The translations under genes were made by a program, and so were the position numbers. Under the pieces are notes generated by a model that had not been told where the DNA came from, did no database searches, and saw nothing but the letters and a program-made list of their open reading frames with translations. A DNA stretch of 64,000 bases from Cerrena zonata (Eukaryota; Basidiomycota; Agaricomycetes; Polyporales; Cerrenaceae), in NCBI GenBank assembly GCA_038087015.1, contig JASBNA010000024.1:310001-374000 (forward strand), in the 5' to 3' direction. Below are positions 1-12,446 of the stretch, piece by piece (position 1 is the stretch's first letter; every line of letters starts with the position of its first letter).

Positions 1-543
1 ATTGTGAACCAAGTTCTTTCTAGGGGGAGTGACAAAACTTGGTAATGAGTTGAAATGGTGTAAGTTTGTCGAAGTAGTACTTTTGTAATTTTGAGGCACG
101 TAAGGTTCAGTTAATTGAATTGAGCGAGACAAAGCAGGGTCTGACTCAATTGTTTTCAAAAACCCTGGGAACTCATTGGTACTAAGTGGTTTAAGTGGTA
201 CTCTTTTGGGGAAACTTTGCTGTTTCAAGTTGAGAGGTTTTGGCTGAAGAATATTCTCCTGGTCATTATGGTCAGTTTTATTTGATTTGGAAGGACTTGG
301 AGATTTAGCCGTATTTGAATAGGCGGAAGCCGGTTTGGGTTTATCTTCAAATATGGTGAATCCTAATCTTGGTTTTTTAGCTGGATTCTTCTTGACTGGG
401 GTTAAAATATTAGAATTGTTTAATTTTGGAATCTTAATTGGTGAGCTGGTATTGAAGGGAGAGTTTTTCTTCAGCTTAAGAGGTGTTCTGGAAATGTTAT
501 GGTTTTTACTAGGTGATAATACTCGTCTGGTTGGCGAAGACAT
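1..543 (-). CDS. Partial gene (5' end only): basic Ser/Thr-Pro-rich protein, possibly a CDK substrate
   Basis: The minus strand is open from an ATG at 543-541 to the left edge, 181 codons with no stop, so the 3' part of the gene lies outside the window. The visible N-terminus is basic and dense in proline-directed sites: SPTRR, SPSK, RTPLK, SPIK, TPVKK, SPSPSK and TPPRK, several of them full S/T-P-x-K/R CDK consensus sites. An ENILQPKP segment lies mid-way. No domain is visible in this portion, and I do not recognise the gene. The start is the first ATG after upstream stops. An MCB-like ACGCGT lies about 430 bp upstream. Inference only: a cell-cycle-regulated nuclear protein. The overlapping plus-strand frame at 335-676 is a shadow. 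Confidence 0.7.
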   Translation of the reverse strand, partial: MSSPTRRVLSPSKNHNISRTPLKLKKNSPFNTSSPIKIPKLNNSNILTPVKKNPAKKPRLGFTIFEDKPKPASAYSNTAKSPSPSKSNKTDHNDQENILQPKPLNLKQQSFPKRVPLKPLSTNEFPGFLKTIESDPALSRSIQLTEPYVPQNYKSTTSTNLHHFNSLPSFVTPPRKNLVHN

Positions 544-1078
544 GATGAAAGATCTAGTGTTAATTATGAAAAGAGGTGACGGGAAAAATAAAGCCTCAAA
601 GGATAATGCTTCCTTTATATTCAATCCTTTTCTTTTTCTAAATTTTAAGGCTTCTCCCTTTTGCAAAGTTAATTAAGACGTGATGTTTTTCTCAAATTTT
701 TTATTAACAGACGTGATGTTTTTATTTTAAACGTGAATTCTCTTCCAAAATGTATGGCAGTATACGTGAAGCGTGGACGGAATAGTGGGTGACGCTCGCA
801 ATAACTCGGTTGCAATCGTTAGTCGTTATGGATACCCTTATGTACTCTAATTTAGAATCGTGATTGATGAAACCGTGATTGGGTTGCTTATAGTGTTGTT
901 CAGTTACAAAACACCATTTTATTATGGGGGAAAAGGCCGTAAGGGGGGCGTGTGAAACTCAGAGTGTAGTACGCGTATTTGGAGGGGGTGTGGAACCCGT
1001 ACACCTAGAGACTAACTGCAAAAATAGTAACTGTATCTTTATTATATTATATATATCTATATATATTATATCGGGGGG
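544..1078. other. Intergenic spacer with an MCB-like element and AT repeats
   Basis: Spacer between the start of the partial minus-strand gene and the end of GCV1. It holds two copies of GACGTGATGTTTTT (about 676-690 and 710-724), a GC-richer stretch around 760-1010, and an AT-dinucleotide-rich tract at about 1038-1071 just past the GCV1 stop. No gene is seen. Confidence 0.6.
971..976. promoter_or_regulatory. MCB-like element ACGCGT
   Basis: A perfect palindromic ACGCGT, the core bound by the MBF complex at G1/S genes in budding yeasts, lies about 430 bp upstream of the minus-strand partial gene with many CDK sites. A single hexamer can occur by chance, so function is inferred. Confidence 0.35.
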
Positions 1079-2261
1079 CTAGTTTGGTTTGTAAAAGTTG
1101 CTTGGTACAAAGGGTAATTTGGTCACCACTCCGTCTCTTAACTTACCTCTTATTTCAACCTTGACGTCCGAGCCGATTTTGGCCTTCTTATCGATATAAG
1201 CCTGGGCTACGTTTCCCCCAATGCTTGGAGATGGACTACCGGAGGTGATGTAGCCAATTTGTTCCTTACCGTCTTGATCGTAGATTGCATTACCGGTTCT
1301 TGGAGAAGGGCCTTTTGAAGTGAGACCAATTCTACGAGTACGGACCGATTTTTTATCGTTCAATTGGGATAAGATCTTATCACTACCATTGAATTTTGTG
1401 GTGGAAGCGTCTCTTCTGGATTGAGGGATCAACCAGGATAAAGAGGCTTGGACCGGGGTGATTTCTTCAGTTAACTCATTACCGTAGAGACACATTCCGG
1501 CTTCTAATCTCAAGGAGTCTCTAGCAGCCAAACCAATTGGTTGCACGGTATCTGGGGACTCTTCGATTAATCTTTCGAAAAATTCTCGAGCTTGTTGCGT
1601 TTCCTTGTCATTGGAGGAAGGAATTGAAAGTTCAAACCCATCTTCCCCAGTGTACCCGGTTCTGGATAAGTGAATATCTGAATCGATATCTTGTAAGTTA
1701 ATGAATTGAGTTTGACCGAAAGAAAATCTCCTTCAAATTAGCTTTAGTGTATTGTTGCAAAATCTGATATGCTTTGGGCCCTTGAATTGCTAATAAAGTA
1801 CCTTCAAATGTTTCATGTTTAACGTTATTGAAATTTGATAACTCCTTTGTTATAAATGCAACATCTTTTTCACGACACCCGGCATTAGTCACCATATAAT
1901 ATTTATCATCAGCATGCTTGGTTATAATACAATCATCGATAACCCCTCCATTTTCATTAAGCAATACTGATAAACTCGAACTATAGGGTGCTAGTCTTGA
2001 CAAATCAATTGGAGTAATTTTCTGCAATAGATCAACCGATTCCTTACCTTGAATTCGATGTTGTAACATATGACTTACATCAAATAACCCACAATTATTT
2101 CTAACCCAATTATGGGATTCGATGTGACTAAGTCCCTTATACAATACCGGCATTTCGTATCCAGCGTATGGCACCAATTTCCCCCCATATTTGATATGAC
2201 TGGAATGTAATGGGGTCTTACTTAATGTGGCATGGGATGAAAATCTCTTGAATGTTAACAT
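1079..2261 (-). CDS. GCV1: Glycine cleavage system T-protein (aminomethyltransferase), one frameshift
   Basis: Mitochondrial T-protein of the glycine decarboxylase complex; it transfers the methylene group from the aminomethyl-lipoyl H-protein to tetrahydrofolate and releases ammonia. The N-terminus MLTFKRFSSHATLSKTPLHS looks like a mitochondrial presequence. Family motifs follow: YAGYEMPVLY, LFDVSHMLQ, NENGGVIDDCI, LLAIQGPKA, TGYTGEDGFEL, LAARDSLRLEAGMCLYG and GYITSGSPSPSIG. Total length of about 393 codons is normal. The frame breaks near 1719-1721; removing one T from the coding-strand run TTTCTTTCGG restores KEIFFGQTQF and joins both halves. I treat this as a sequencing indel, not a pseudogene. 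Three TGACTC boxes lie just upstream. Confidence 0.9.
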
Positions 2262-2337
2262 GGTTGGTTGGTCGGTAATAGTCCCCCCAAATCAATAGAT
2301 AATGGATAATGGAGTTCTTTTATAGCAAAGGATTCTC

Positions 2338-2406
2338 TGACTCGGATGCAGGGAGGTTGCCCCATAGGCTGACTCGGTTACCTCCTCGCCGCGTATTCCA
2401 GAGTCA
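2338..2406. promoter_or_regulatory. Three Gcn4/Bas1-type TGACTC boxes ahead of GCV1
   Basis: TGACTC occurs at 2338-2343 and 2370-2375, and its reverse complement GAGTCA at 2401-2406, within the 202-bp spacer upstream of GCV1. In Saccharomyces TGACTC is the core of Gcn4 and Bas1 sites, and glycine cleavage genes respond to these factors. The clustering supports amino-acid or one-carbon control; actual binding is inferred. Confidence 0.5.
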
Positions 2407-2463
2407 ATGCGAAAAAGGGAGCGAATCGCTGCAAACTCAAGCCTTTGTTTGCAAATAAATACA

Positions 2464-2868
2464 TTAAAACTGCAAAATTGTTGAAAAATCTATAGGAAAG
2501 AGTGAAAAATTATACAAGTATACTGTAGATATATAAAGCCAGTAAAACAGAGTATACCACTGCCGCTGCAAGTCGTAGTACCAGAACCGTGCTATGGTGA
2601 CCTTGCGAATCTGCTCGTGGTATTGGTTTCTGTCGTGGTTTTCATTCCGACCCAACCAAATCACTCCGTAACCAAGAACGAAAAAGTTGTATAGCCATAA
2701 GGGAGGAAACAAGATACCGAGAAGGATTGCCTGGCTCATTATTTTTGGTTTGTGCATGAGATAGTAGCATGAGTTGCAGTAGCAGGACTCCGAGTACGTT
2801 GGAGGATCAAAGGATGGGGTGAACACAAGCTCTTTCTTCGCAAGAGTCACTCTAAGTGCTTGGGTCAT
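2464..2868 (-). CDS. Small cysteine-containing integral membrane protein, function unknown
   Basis: A 134-residue ORF starting at an ATG (2868-2866). Residues 28-36 hold a cysteine cluster (SCYCNSCYY). A hydrophobic segment follows at about 46-71 (MSQAILLGILFPPLWLYNFF), then a polar stretch with R/N/H residues, and a second aromatic-rich hydrophobic segment at about 105-125 (WYTLFYWLYISTVYLYNF). The pattern suggests a two-pass or hairpin membrane protein with a lipidated or metal-binding N-terminus. I cannot assign a family. It shares the 552-bp spacer 2869-3420 with the divergent TEL1 gene. A gene is likely because of length, composition and intact frame, but homologue support is needed. Confidence 0.6.
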   Translation of the reverse strand: MTQALRVTLAKKELVFTPSFDPPTYSESCYCNSCYYLMHKPKIMSQAILLGILFPPLWLYNFFVLGYGVIWLGRNENHDRNQYHEQIRKVTIARFWYYDLQRQWYTLFYWLYISTVYLYNFSLFPIDFSTILQF

Positions 2869-3420
2869 AGGGGGCGGCTACAACGACTGCAACCAGTGCT
2901 TCCACTATGCGCTGTTATGGCCCTTATATTCTTTTTAAAGCAGAGCTTAATGGCTGCAAACGAAAAGAGAAAAAAATTACTGAATTGAGACTTCGCAATG
3001 GATAAGAGACTAGGCTAGCTGCAACCGTAGCAGAAGAGTATCAGAGACGGAAGAAGGTTGTGGCCCTGTCATCATCACTGTGGAAAGACTGGTTCATTTC
3101 GGACCTGACTCTGATGCAAACCGCTCTGGTTGGTTTGGAGTTGAAAATGTGACGAGAATCTGCAACTTTCCAATGTAACAGAGACCTATTAGATAACAAA
3201 TTTGGGCAAACACCTAACCGCAAGAAACGTTGACACCAAACTATGATTCACGGTATGAATTTAACTATTCAGCCCAATGGATGTGCTCCAAGAACCCTTT
3301 GAGTTGAATTAACGTTATCAAAATCAGAGTGCGATACACGAAAATTTTTCCCGTACAGTAGAATTTGATGATCCAAGGTTAAGATCACAAGTTCTGATTG
3401 ATATAGTTCAATTTCGAAGG
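2869..3420. other. Divergent promoter region between the small membrane protein and TEL1
   Basis: 552 bp with no convincing gene. A 60-codon minus-strand frame at 3041-3223 has no recognisable features and I leave it out. The region must hold both promoters. No clear TATA box or known motif stands out. Confidence 0.5.
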
Positions 3421-6400
3421 ATGTCAACCTTTGACATCAATAAAATTGTCAATTTTTTACAATCCTCGAAGACAAAGGAAAGAAATGACGCGTTGACGTT
3501 ATTAGAAAACCTCCCTACTCAAAAACTCAAACTAACTTTAAAACAATTCAATCTTCTAACGACCTCCATTTATAAACTAATTGAAATAGAAGCTGCCCTT
3601 TATAGAAATAATAAGTCAAACCCCGTCGAGACAAGGCTTTTCAAATCGTCCAATTTCCTAGTAAGCTTGATTGAAAAATGTAATAATGATGCAAATAGAT
3701 TCCAAGATCAAAAATACCCCGATTCGACCTCGATAAAATTGAAATATAAAAACTATCTTAACCTTATAAACAGCACAATTGATTGCTTTTTCATCGATTT
3801 TGAATCAACTTTTCTAGACCCTTGTGCGTTTGACTTTATCTCGATAATCAATATCTGTCTTGATGAAAATTTAGTAAGAGAACACCTTCATTATGATAAT
3901 TGGATTAGAATCTATAATTTCTTGATAAAGATAACCAATCTTTGTCTAAACACCTCAACGAATAATATTCTATCCGGTCAGAATGATAAATTTCTATTCA
4001 AATGCTTTCAATGTATTCAGTATTTAACTGAAGCTACTCGCAACGTATCTAATTTACATTTATTGAAAAACGAAAATTATTTCAAATTGCTACCTTTGAT
4101 CAAAAAAACTTTCCAAATATATAATAAAAAGGAAACCAATATTCTTATTACCGTCCTAAAAATTATCAATAAACTCTTAATTGTTTTATCAAATCAAGAT
4201 GCCAGATTCATCAATCAGTTAATCCAACAAGTTATTAAAGTATTCATTCAATTTAACCAAAGTCAATTCGATTCTTTACAGACCCAATTTCTCATCTTTC
4301 TTAATTTAGAATCAGTGCTGAATTATATCAGTCTACATAAGCTCCCGAATCAAATTGGTGGCGAATCAAAAAATAACATGGTAGTCCCGTCAGACGATAT
4401 AGATTCAAATGACCTATCTGTGAGGTCAGATCCCGAAGAAGAAGATAATCTAGACGCAGACTCTGCCTTGAATGAAGAAGACCGTGAAGTCATTCTTTAT
4501 AACACTGGTGTACTAATTCTACATTTATTGAGTAAGCTTAGTTCGCCAGAATTTTACTTAAATCAAACCGAAATTGGTTTGGCCCTACATTCCGGAAAGA
4601 ATAGTTGGTTTCAATTGAGGTCCATTTTTTTAATATCGGATACTTCTTCTAATCCAAAACCTTGGCTCTTGCATCTTGGTATTGCCAAATTAATTCAGTC
4701 CTACTACACCTTAAAGTTATCGATTATGGAACTAAAAGATACTTCAAGGGTAAACACTACTAATATATTAGGCCAACCTCCGAATCAATTTACAAGCTTT
4801 CAAAAAAGCAAAAGGCAAAAACTAGGACATATTGGTGATTCTTTATACGACTCTAATAATTCCCTTGAATTTTTAAATTCTCTAATCATTCACAAAGCAG
4901 ACGAGAAAATTCAAGAAATTGGAATGAAGATTTTGATGTTTTTCTTAGAAGATGTGGAAAGTTTGAATCCAGAGACCCAAGAGAAAGAGACCCTACCCGA
5001 ACAAATTGTAAGCAACCCTCCAACTTCCGATGGAGAGAGTTCAGTCCTCAATGTCAACGAGTCAACTCTTCTTAATTCAACATTTGGATTCCAACTCGAT
5101 ACTCCTGAGACCTTAGCAAAATTCGACAAAGATATCATATTCAAAAATATCTTGAGTTCTTTCGATAATAGTAACCTCACATTTTGGAGTTTACATTCGT
5201 CTTTCTGTTTGATAAATAATCTTGCCTTAAATAATACAAAGCTTGATTCCCATTACCAGCTAAGAAGACTATATCAACTACTCAAAATAACTTTACCTTT
5301 GATCAAGCACAAACTGATGGGATCGGCTGCTTGTGATTTATATTATTTAATTATTTTATACTATGGCGAAGTCTGCTCAAATAAAATTATAGAAGAGTCA
5401 ATCATGAGCCAATTGGATAACATTACTGACTTGGCAGAAATCAATGGACCTCATCAAATCTGCGATTCAAGCTTTAGGTTTTGGTTTTCAATTGACAAAG
5501 TTTACAAAGAAATAAATTCTACAAACAGAAACACCTTACCAGAGAAAATACAGGATTGGGTTCTAGCCAAATGGGATTCCATTCTTGAAATTGATAATTC
5601 ATTGAAAACAGTGAATATAAATTTACCAAGATATTCTCTTTTTCCTGATTTTGTTGTTTGGCTATGTGGGTGTGACATTACTTTGCTGATTAAGAACAGC
5701 CATTTCGAAGGATATGAAAATGCCCTCAATGCAACTTTCCAATTTTCTGATCAGTACAGCGAACTACAAAATTTTATTAATTTAAAGATAAATCACTCTC
5801 CACAACTAACAAATCAGTCTTTTGAGGTCTCATCTATGGATGCTTTAAACGATGTTTCTGAAAAAATTTTGACAAAGCTCCTTGATGCAGCTAATTTACT
5901 CACAACCTACGAAAGCAATTCTATAAGTGTCTTCAGATGGATGATGCTGCTTTTCAAAATAGGCAGCTTTTTATATGAAAAACGTAAGTATTCTCATATC
6001 CTTAGTGCTATTGATTATCGTTGTTCAACCATGTTAGAAATAATAAGAGATTATGAAATCGATGAGGACGAACTGTCAGAATTGATCAAAGATTTTAACT
6101 CATTCGAATTTCAGCATTTAAGCCGGAATTTTTCCAACAGGATTGCAGAAGTATTCCCGTATGATAAGTTAAAGTCTTCCTTCTTGCCAAAAGCTTCTGG
6201 TTTCTCTAAAGCAAAAAACATACCCCCTTTCTAGTGTGTTCGATGATGAGTTTCTGTCAGCAAGCCCCGAACCTCTCATTTCAACCCCTAAGCCTGTGTC
6301 ATTGACCTATACTGATTCGTTATGTGAGATTCATACTTCCTCCAATGTGGTTCAATTTATTATTGCTTATCACAGACTAAGAGAATCAAGTCCAAACGAT

Positions 6401-9400
6401 ACTTTCACTGCTTTGATTCATTATTTCAAGTCGATGGATACCCTGGATGTTTTATTCGCCCTTAACAGCCTAATAGATGTTATCATGCAAGGTGAATTTC
6501 AAATCGAAGGAATTTACGAGGAAAATCTTACAAAGATAATACGTATTTTTGGCGAAGGACCAATGTCTAATCATAAAATCGAAAGAAATGAATTAACTGT
6601 TATAATTTTATGTAAATTATTAAATTGTTTTCTTCCAAATGTTAGACTGAGTTATGATGGGGGATTTAAAAAAGATTTCTATGATTTATGTGGTTTTGCA
6701 TTTCATTGTGCTAGTAAAGACTTAATCATCACAGAGGCTTCTATATTAGAGTTCACAAAGCTCATAGTTAGTCTTCTAACTTTCAAAGAAGAATCAGTTA
6801 TTCCAAATACGGAAGCCAGGGTTATGCTTGTTGACACGTTCAAACAGTTTCCCAATAATACAAAGATTAAATTTTTACCATCATTGTGTTATTATATGAA
6901 TAACCTTTCAACAAGCGACCAAACCAAGTTGTATACTGATCTATATCTGGGATTTGATTTACCGCAACAATCTATCGAGCTGGCAGGAACTTTTTCATTA
7001 TTCTTTTCCCAAGTATCTCAAAACTCTTCCCAGCTCACCATTGCCGCAATTTATAACCTTATCGAGTATTCAAGGTACAAGTTCTTTACTCCATACTCCA
7101 AATTTGCTATCGACATTATTCGATCACATCTTGGCTTGAAAAACCCGAAGAGTTTGTTCAAGCTGTTTAGGTTCGAAGTCTTGAAGTTTTGGATTGGATA
7201 TGGATTAGATATCATGGAGTTCCCGTTTACGTTATTTGGTTATAATGATGGAGGGAAATTCTTAAAAGATAATTATCAGGAGATCTCTGCTTTGGCTCTT
7301 GCGTCAAAAAATAATCAATTCGAGTCAGAACTTTTAGGTTCAGTTAGCAAGAATAAAGAGGGTCTCAGTAAAAGACATCGTTTCTGATTGTCTATCTTTA
7401 GCAGTTGCGCTTTCATTCACGGGAGACAGTATAAAAACAAATATATTCGTGAAACTCTCGGACTATTTACAAGATAGATATAAGACAGAGATTAAAAGGA
7501 AACTACCCATTATTATCTTGAAATTATTAAGTATACTGACGTATCCAATGAACATATATCAATAACACGAAAAGAATTTACAGGAATTTCCGTTCCTAAT
7601 ACGTTAAAGTCTAGCAAAGGACTAGTTAGCATCAGCTACCTGTCTAGTATGGAATTACTCAAAAGTTTGGCACATAAATTTTTCGGAAATGAACAAGACT
7701 TTTGGCTGATCCGTATAGTTTACTTTCCTTGTTAGACGGTTGCAGCTTCTTCTATCCAACAGTATTGTAACTGACCAGAAAGAGCAATATATCAAAGCTT
7801 ATCAAATTCGTTATTTCTATTGGTGCCCGAGGGTGCAAAGATCTTGCTTTGACAAAGCTATTAATTCTGGCTGCCTATTCCATACCTAGACAGTCCCTCT
7901 CTTCACCCACACGCTGTAGATATTTTAAATACAGTGGAAATCGAAGGGCTTAATGACTATGGAACTGCTAACACCATTTGGTTGATTGTCAAAGTTAACA
8001 TCTGAACTTATTCAACAAGCAGTCGAGTTTTCAAGCTCTTGTTATATCAATCGAGAAATATTCCAAATCATTGGATGGCTCTATTAGATTACGTTCAGTT
8101 TTACTTAAAGCGTCGCTTATCCTCCAAGGGTCAATCCTGCTTAATTACCACCGGCAGACCTCGAGTGTATTCTTGGTGATCCTAGCTTATATTTGTATTT
8201 TCCATCAAAAACTCAACAAAAAGATTTGGTGATGTTTTTATCAAGGATATACACGTCCTCTAATCAGAGCAATAGTTTTATGGAAGTGGAAATAGACAAG
8301 ACTTTGATAGTCAAAGTTCTTTTGAGTGTAAATTTGAAAGAAATTGTTGGCACTTCAACTAGTTTTGGTATTTGGGCGACCAACTTTCTCTCCGATTTTT
8401 ATTTGAATAGTCAGGCTCTTAACAATATTGATTCAATCATAGACCTAGAAGAATATGGTGCTGACATGAAGATAAACTTCAAGGATAGAATAGAAACTAT
8501 GAACACTATTTTGGAAATAATTTTGAAATATCTTCCTGAGGGTACTATAGAAGAGGCAGCTTGTGCCGAAAGTATTTTAGGCGTGTTGATCTATAGATTT
8601 GAATCATCAATATCCGATGAGAAATACATTCAACTTTCGAGGTACTTTGAAAAGTTCAAAGCCTATATTGCACCAATAGAATTTCATTCGTGCATTCTCC
8701 TTAATACTTATGATGAGGATCTATTCGTTACAGGAGAAACACTCGATAATTTGATAAGTCATTTTCTGACAACGTTTTCTACGTGTAATTTTGACTTGTG
8801 GACCAGTCGATTTCTTTTGGCTTTAATACAAGAATTATCAAAATATACAAGTATGGCAGTATTACTTTCAACTTTCGTCTTTCAAGTTAATGGTTTTGCT
8901 AAAGAGGCACTACCTGATTTTATATGCTACTTCATTGGTCTCTCAGGAGATGCAGGCTCAGATATTATTTTAACGGTCATAAACGAGTATATTAAATTGC
9001 AAAATAAGACCAAAGAGTTGGTTTCACTTTTTTCGAAGGTAGTGCTTTTAGTAAGAATGGGAGCTAAATCTAAGATTCCAGTCTTCGAGAAAATGTATCA
9101 GAAAATAGATTTAGAGAGCTTCTATCGGTTGGCTGCGAAAAACAAACAGTATAAAACTGCTTTGCTTTTCTTTGAAGAATTTTGCAATAGTTCTGAAGAT
9201 CCAAACATTTTGGGCCATGATTCGAAAATATTATCAGAAATCTACAACTCCATCGATGATGAAGACCTAATATATGGATTACCCGAGAAAACGTCATTGG
9301 ACTACACGCTATCAATGATATCACGAAGTGCAGATGCACAAGAAAGGGTTCAATATAACAGTGGTCTTTTAGATGCAAGCTTGAGTTTGCGGTCAGGCCC

Positions 9401-12277
9401 TCCTTATGAGGAAAACATGTTACTGTCCATGCTAGATAACGGTCTTTTGGGAGCTTCAAGGTTACTTAGTAAGGGCTCCGGATATTCAAATAACAAGCAA
9501 AATTATGAATGGGCTTGGAAATTGAACAAATGGGATATCTCAATCCCCAAAACTGCTAGAGGAGAGCATGAGCACATATATAAAACTTTAAAGCAAATCC
9601 AAGATTATCCTAAACAAGCCCTAGACTTATTTCATTCTTCCCAGTTGGAAATTTTGTTATCCAAAGATGAAATTCCTATGAAGTCCGCCAGTTCAAAGGA
9701 CTTGAGATCTAATACCTTGGAATGGTTCAAAACTACAGCTGTTTTATCAGGAATAGGAAATATAATAGAAACAGACTTGCAAATAACGAATATTTCGGAT
9801 TTACAAACCCAGTTCTATAATAAGACTTCATGGTTTGATGACGCTGATCTTGATGTGTCTGAGAACATTTTATTAGCCAGAAGAGTTACCTTTCAGTTAT
9901 TAACAGAGATGAAAGATACTGACGTGGTTAACTCATTATTTTCAGAGCTGGTTAACGGCCTTGCTTATGAACTTTATCGTTACGGTGCCCTAGCTAGACA
10001 ATCGAAGGCACTGCAAAAGATGATAGGCTCCACCATTCTATTCAATGAAGCAATTAAAAAATTTCACCTTCAACTACCTGAAGATCTTTCTCAAAGCTTA
10101 TCTAGTGTATGTACTTATCAATCGGCATGCACTCTCTGGGACCAAGGCAAATCAGCTTCACCAGTTGCAATGTTGAGGGATCTTCTATCCAAGAAACCCA
10201 TAAACCTCCCTATTCCGATGATGAATATTGATCAAAGGACTTATTGCAGCTAAATTAGTTCTGTGGATGTCAGATTCAAGGCAAGACCTGGCTTCTAACA
10301 TAATGGACAAGTATGTACTTTCAATCACTGACCAGATCGAATCGATGGAGAACGTCCAACAGAAATTGTTAGTTTACCAATTACTAGCCCACTTTTGTGA
10401 ACAACAATTCAAATCTCATACAACGAGAGAAATGATATCTAAAATGAATAAAAGGGTCAATGAAAAACATTCCAAACTAGAAGAAATCAAATCACATTTC
10501 AGATCAGTCCCGGTTCCCACAGAGGATAAAGTTTCCATCCAAAAATACTATACAAAATTAAAAAGTGAACTAAACTCTGATCGAGCTGAGCTCAATGCTC
10601 TTAAAGATAATTCTGACAACTTTAGGAACAAAGCTGTTCAGTTTTATTTAAAATCCATTATCATAAATGATAAATCCGGTGAAGATTTAGATAAATTTAT
10701 ATCGTTTTTCTTGGAGTTTTCTCATGCTGACGAATTGCAAAACCTGTTAGCAGGTGATATTAATCATATTCCGACTTATAAATTGATAGGATGGAGCACA
10801 CAGCTTGTCTCAAGAATATCGGATGAGTCAATTATCTTTCAAGGTTTACTTCGAAAACTTATCCTTAAACTATGTCGAGATCATCCATACCATTCTCTTT
10901 ATCAACTTTTTTCTATGAAGAAGCATGAAGGAGTTGCTATCAAAGATTCGAACACCAGCTATGGAAGCCAAGACAAACGTCGCTAAGAAAATGCTTCAAG
11001 ATCTTTATACCAATGGTTCTTCTAAATCATACATCAGTGAAATATTAAATCCTATAGAAAGATTATGTGATGAATCAATTTCCCTAGCCGAGTATAAAGG
11101 CTCAAAGGGAAGATCAATTAATTTGAAGAAAGTTTCGATTGGGTCATATTGGATGGAAAACTTACCTCCAATTCCTCCCCCAACCATTAGTTTGCCAATA
11201 AGTCATACCGGCTATCGAGATGTTGTTAAAATGAGCTATATGGAACCAGATCTTAGTATTGCAATGTCGGGTCTCAGTTTACCAAAAATTGCAAAATTTA
11301 GACTTTCAGATGGAACCATGCACAAATGTCTTTTTAAATCTGGTGCCGATGATCTTAGACAAGATTCAATCATGGAACAAGTTTTTGAAAAAGTCAATGA
11401 GATATTTTCAACAGATAAAGAAACAAGAAAACGGCAATTGAAGGTTCGAACATATAAAGCTGTTCCCTTGGGCCCACAAGCGGGTATAATTGAGTTTGTC
11501 CCTAATTCGGAAGCATTCATAGAAATAATTAAGCCTTATCATGCAAAAGACTCTTTAAAGATGGATAAGGCACGAAGCATGATGAAAAACTGCCAGAATG
11601 GTGGAAAAGGGGAAAGACTTAAAGTATATGAAAGCATCACCAAGAAGATTAAACCTGTTTTCAGGTACTTCTTCTTTGACAATTTCTTAACCCCTGATAA
11701 GTGGTTAGCTTGCCGTACCAAATATACCCGAGGAATTGCTACAAATTCTATGGTTGGCTACATATTGGGCTTGGGAGATAGACATTGCAACAATATCTTA
11801 ATTGATACTAATACTGGTGAGCCAGTGCATATCGACCTAGGGGTTGCATTTGATCAAGGGAAAAGATTACCTATACCTGAAACAGTACCGTTCAGATTAA
11901 CTCGTGATATTGTTGATGGGTTCGGGGTCACCGAAACTAGAGGAGGGTTCAGTAAATCTTGTGAACATACCTTTAGAGTCTTGAGATCCAACAAAGAACA
12001 TATATTGGCTATTTTAGATGTTTTACGGTGGGATCCCTTATATGCTTGGACAATCTCACCAATAAAAAAGAAGAAATTGCAAGAAGAGACTACTATAGAT
12101 AGGCGAATTGCCCCAGAAGACGATGCATCAGAGGCCGGGGTTGCAGTTTCAACTGTTGCAGATAAATTGATTGGGGAAGGCTTGAGTGTAGAAGCAGTTG
12201 TGAGAGAGCTAATACAAGAAGCTACAAGCCCAGAGCAATTAGCATTAATTTACTGTGGATGGTCTCCATTCTACTAG
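3421..12277 (+). CDS. TEL1: Tel1/ATM checkpoint kinase (PI3K-related), multiple frameshifts
   Basis: PIKK-family Ser/Thr kinase acting at DNA breaks and telomeres with Mre11-Rad50-Xrs2. The span gives about 2,950 codons, right for Tel1. The N-terminus carries a TAN-type motif (LQSSKTKER, residues 13-21), followed by long helical HEAT/FAT-like sequence. The kinase domain (about 11260-12060) shows DDLRQDSIMEQVF, the catalytic loop GLGDRHCNNILID, the activation motif HIDLGVAFDQGK and ETVPFRLTRDIV. The extreme C-terminus is a FATC domain ending GWSPFY. The frame breaks near 6225 (C run), 7365, 7550, repeatedly between 7735 and 8190, near 10240 and near 10925. Tel1-like reading continues on both sides of each break. 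I read these as indel errors. LIF1 follows after 169 bp on the same strand. Confidence 0.92.
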
Positions 12278-12446
12278 TATACTATTTAATCCTTCATACC
12301 TTGTAAATAGTTTAATTAGATTATCAGTTTGATCAGTGGAACGTAGTAAAACTTGAGAGACGAACAAACAAACAAAAAAAAAATCTACCAATTTACAGCC
12401 AATATCTACGATTCTTTTCAGAAGTACAAGAGGCATTCATTACATT

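Noticed and set aside
1719..1721. GCV1 break as a programmed frameshift or pseudogene
   Set aside because: One base in a T run fixes it, no slippery heptamer or downstream structure is evident, and the same kind of error recurs in many unrelated genes.
3041..3223. 60-codon minus-strand frame upstream of TEL1
   Set aside because: Too short, no motif, within a divergent promoter.
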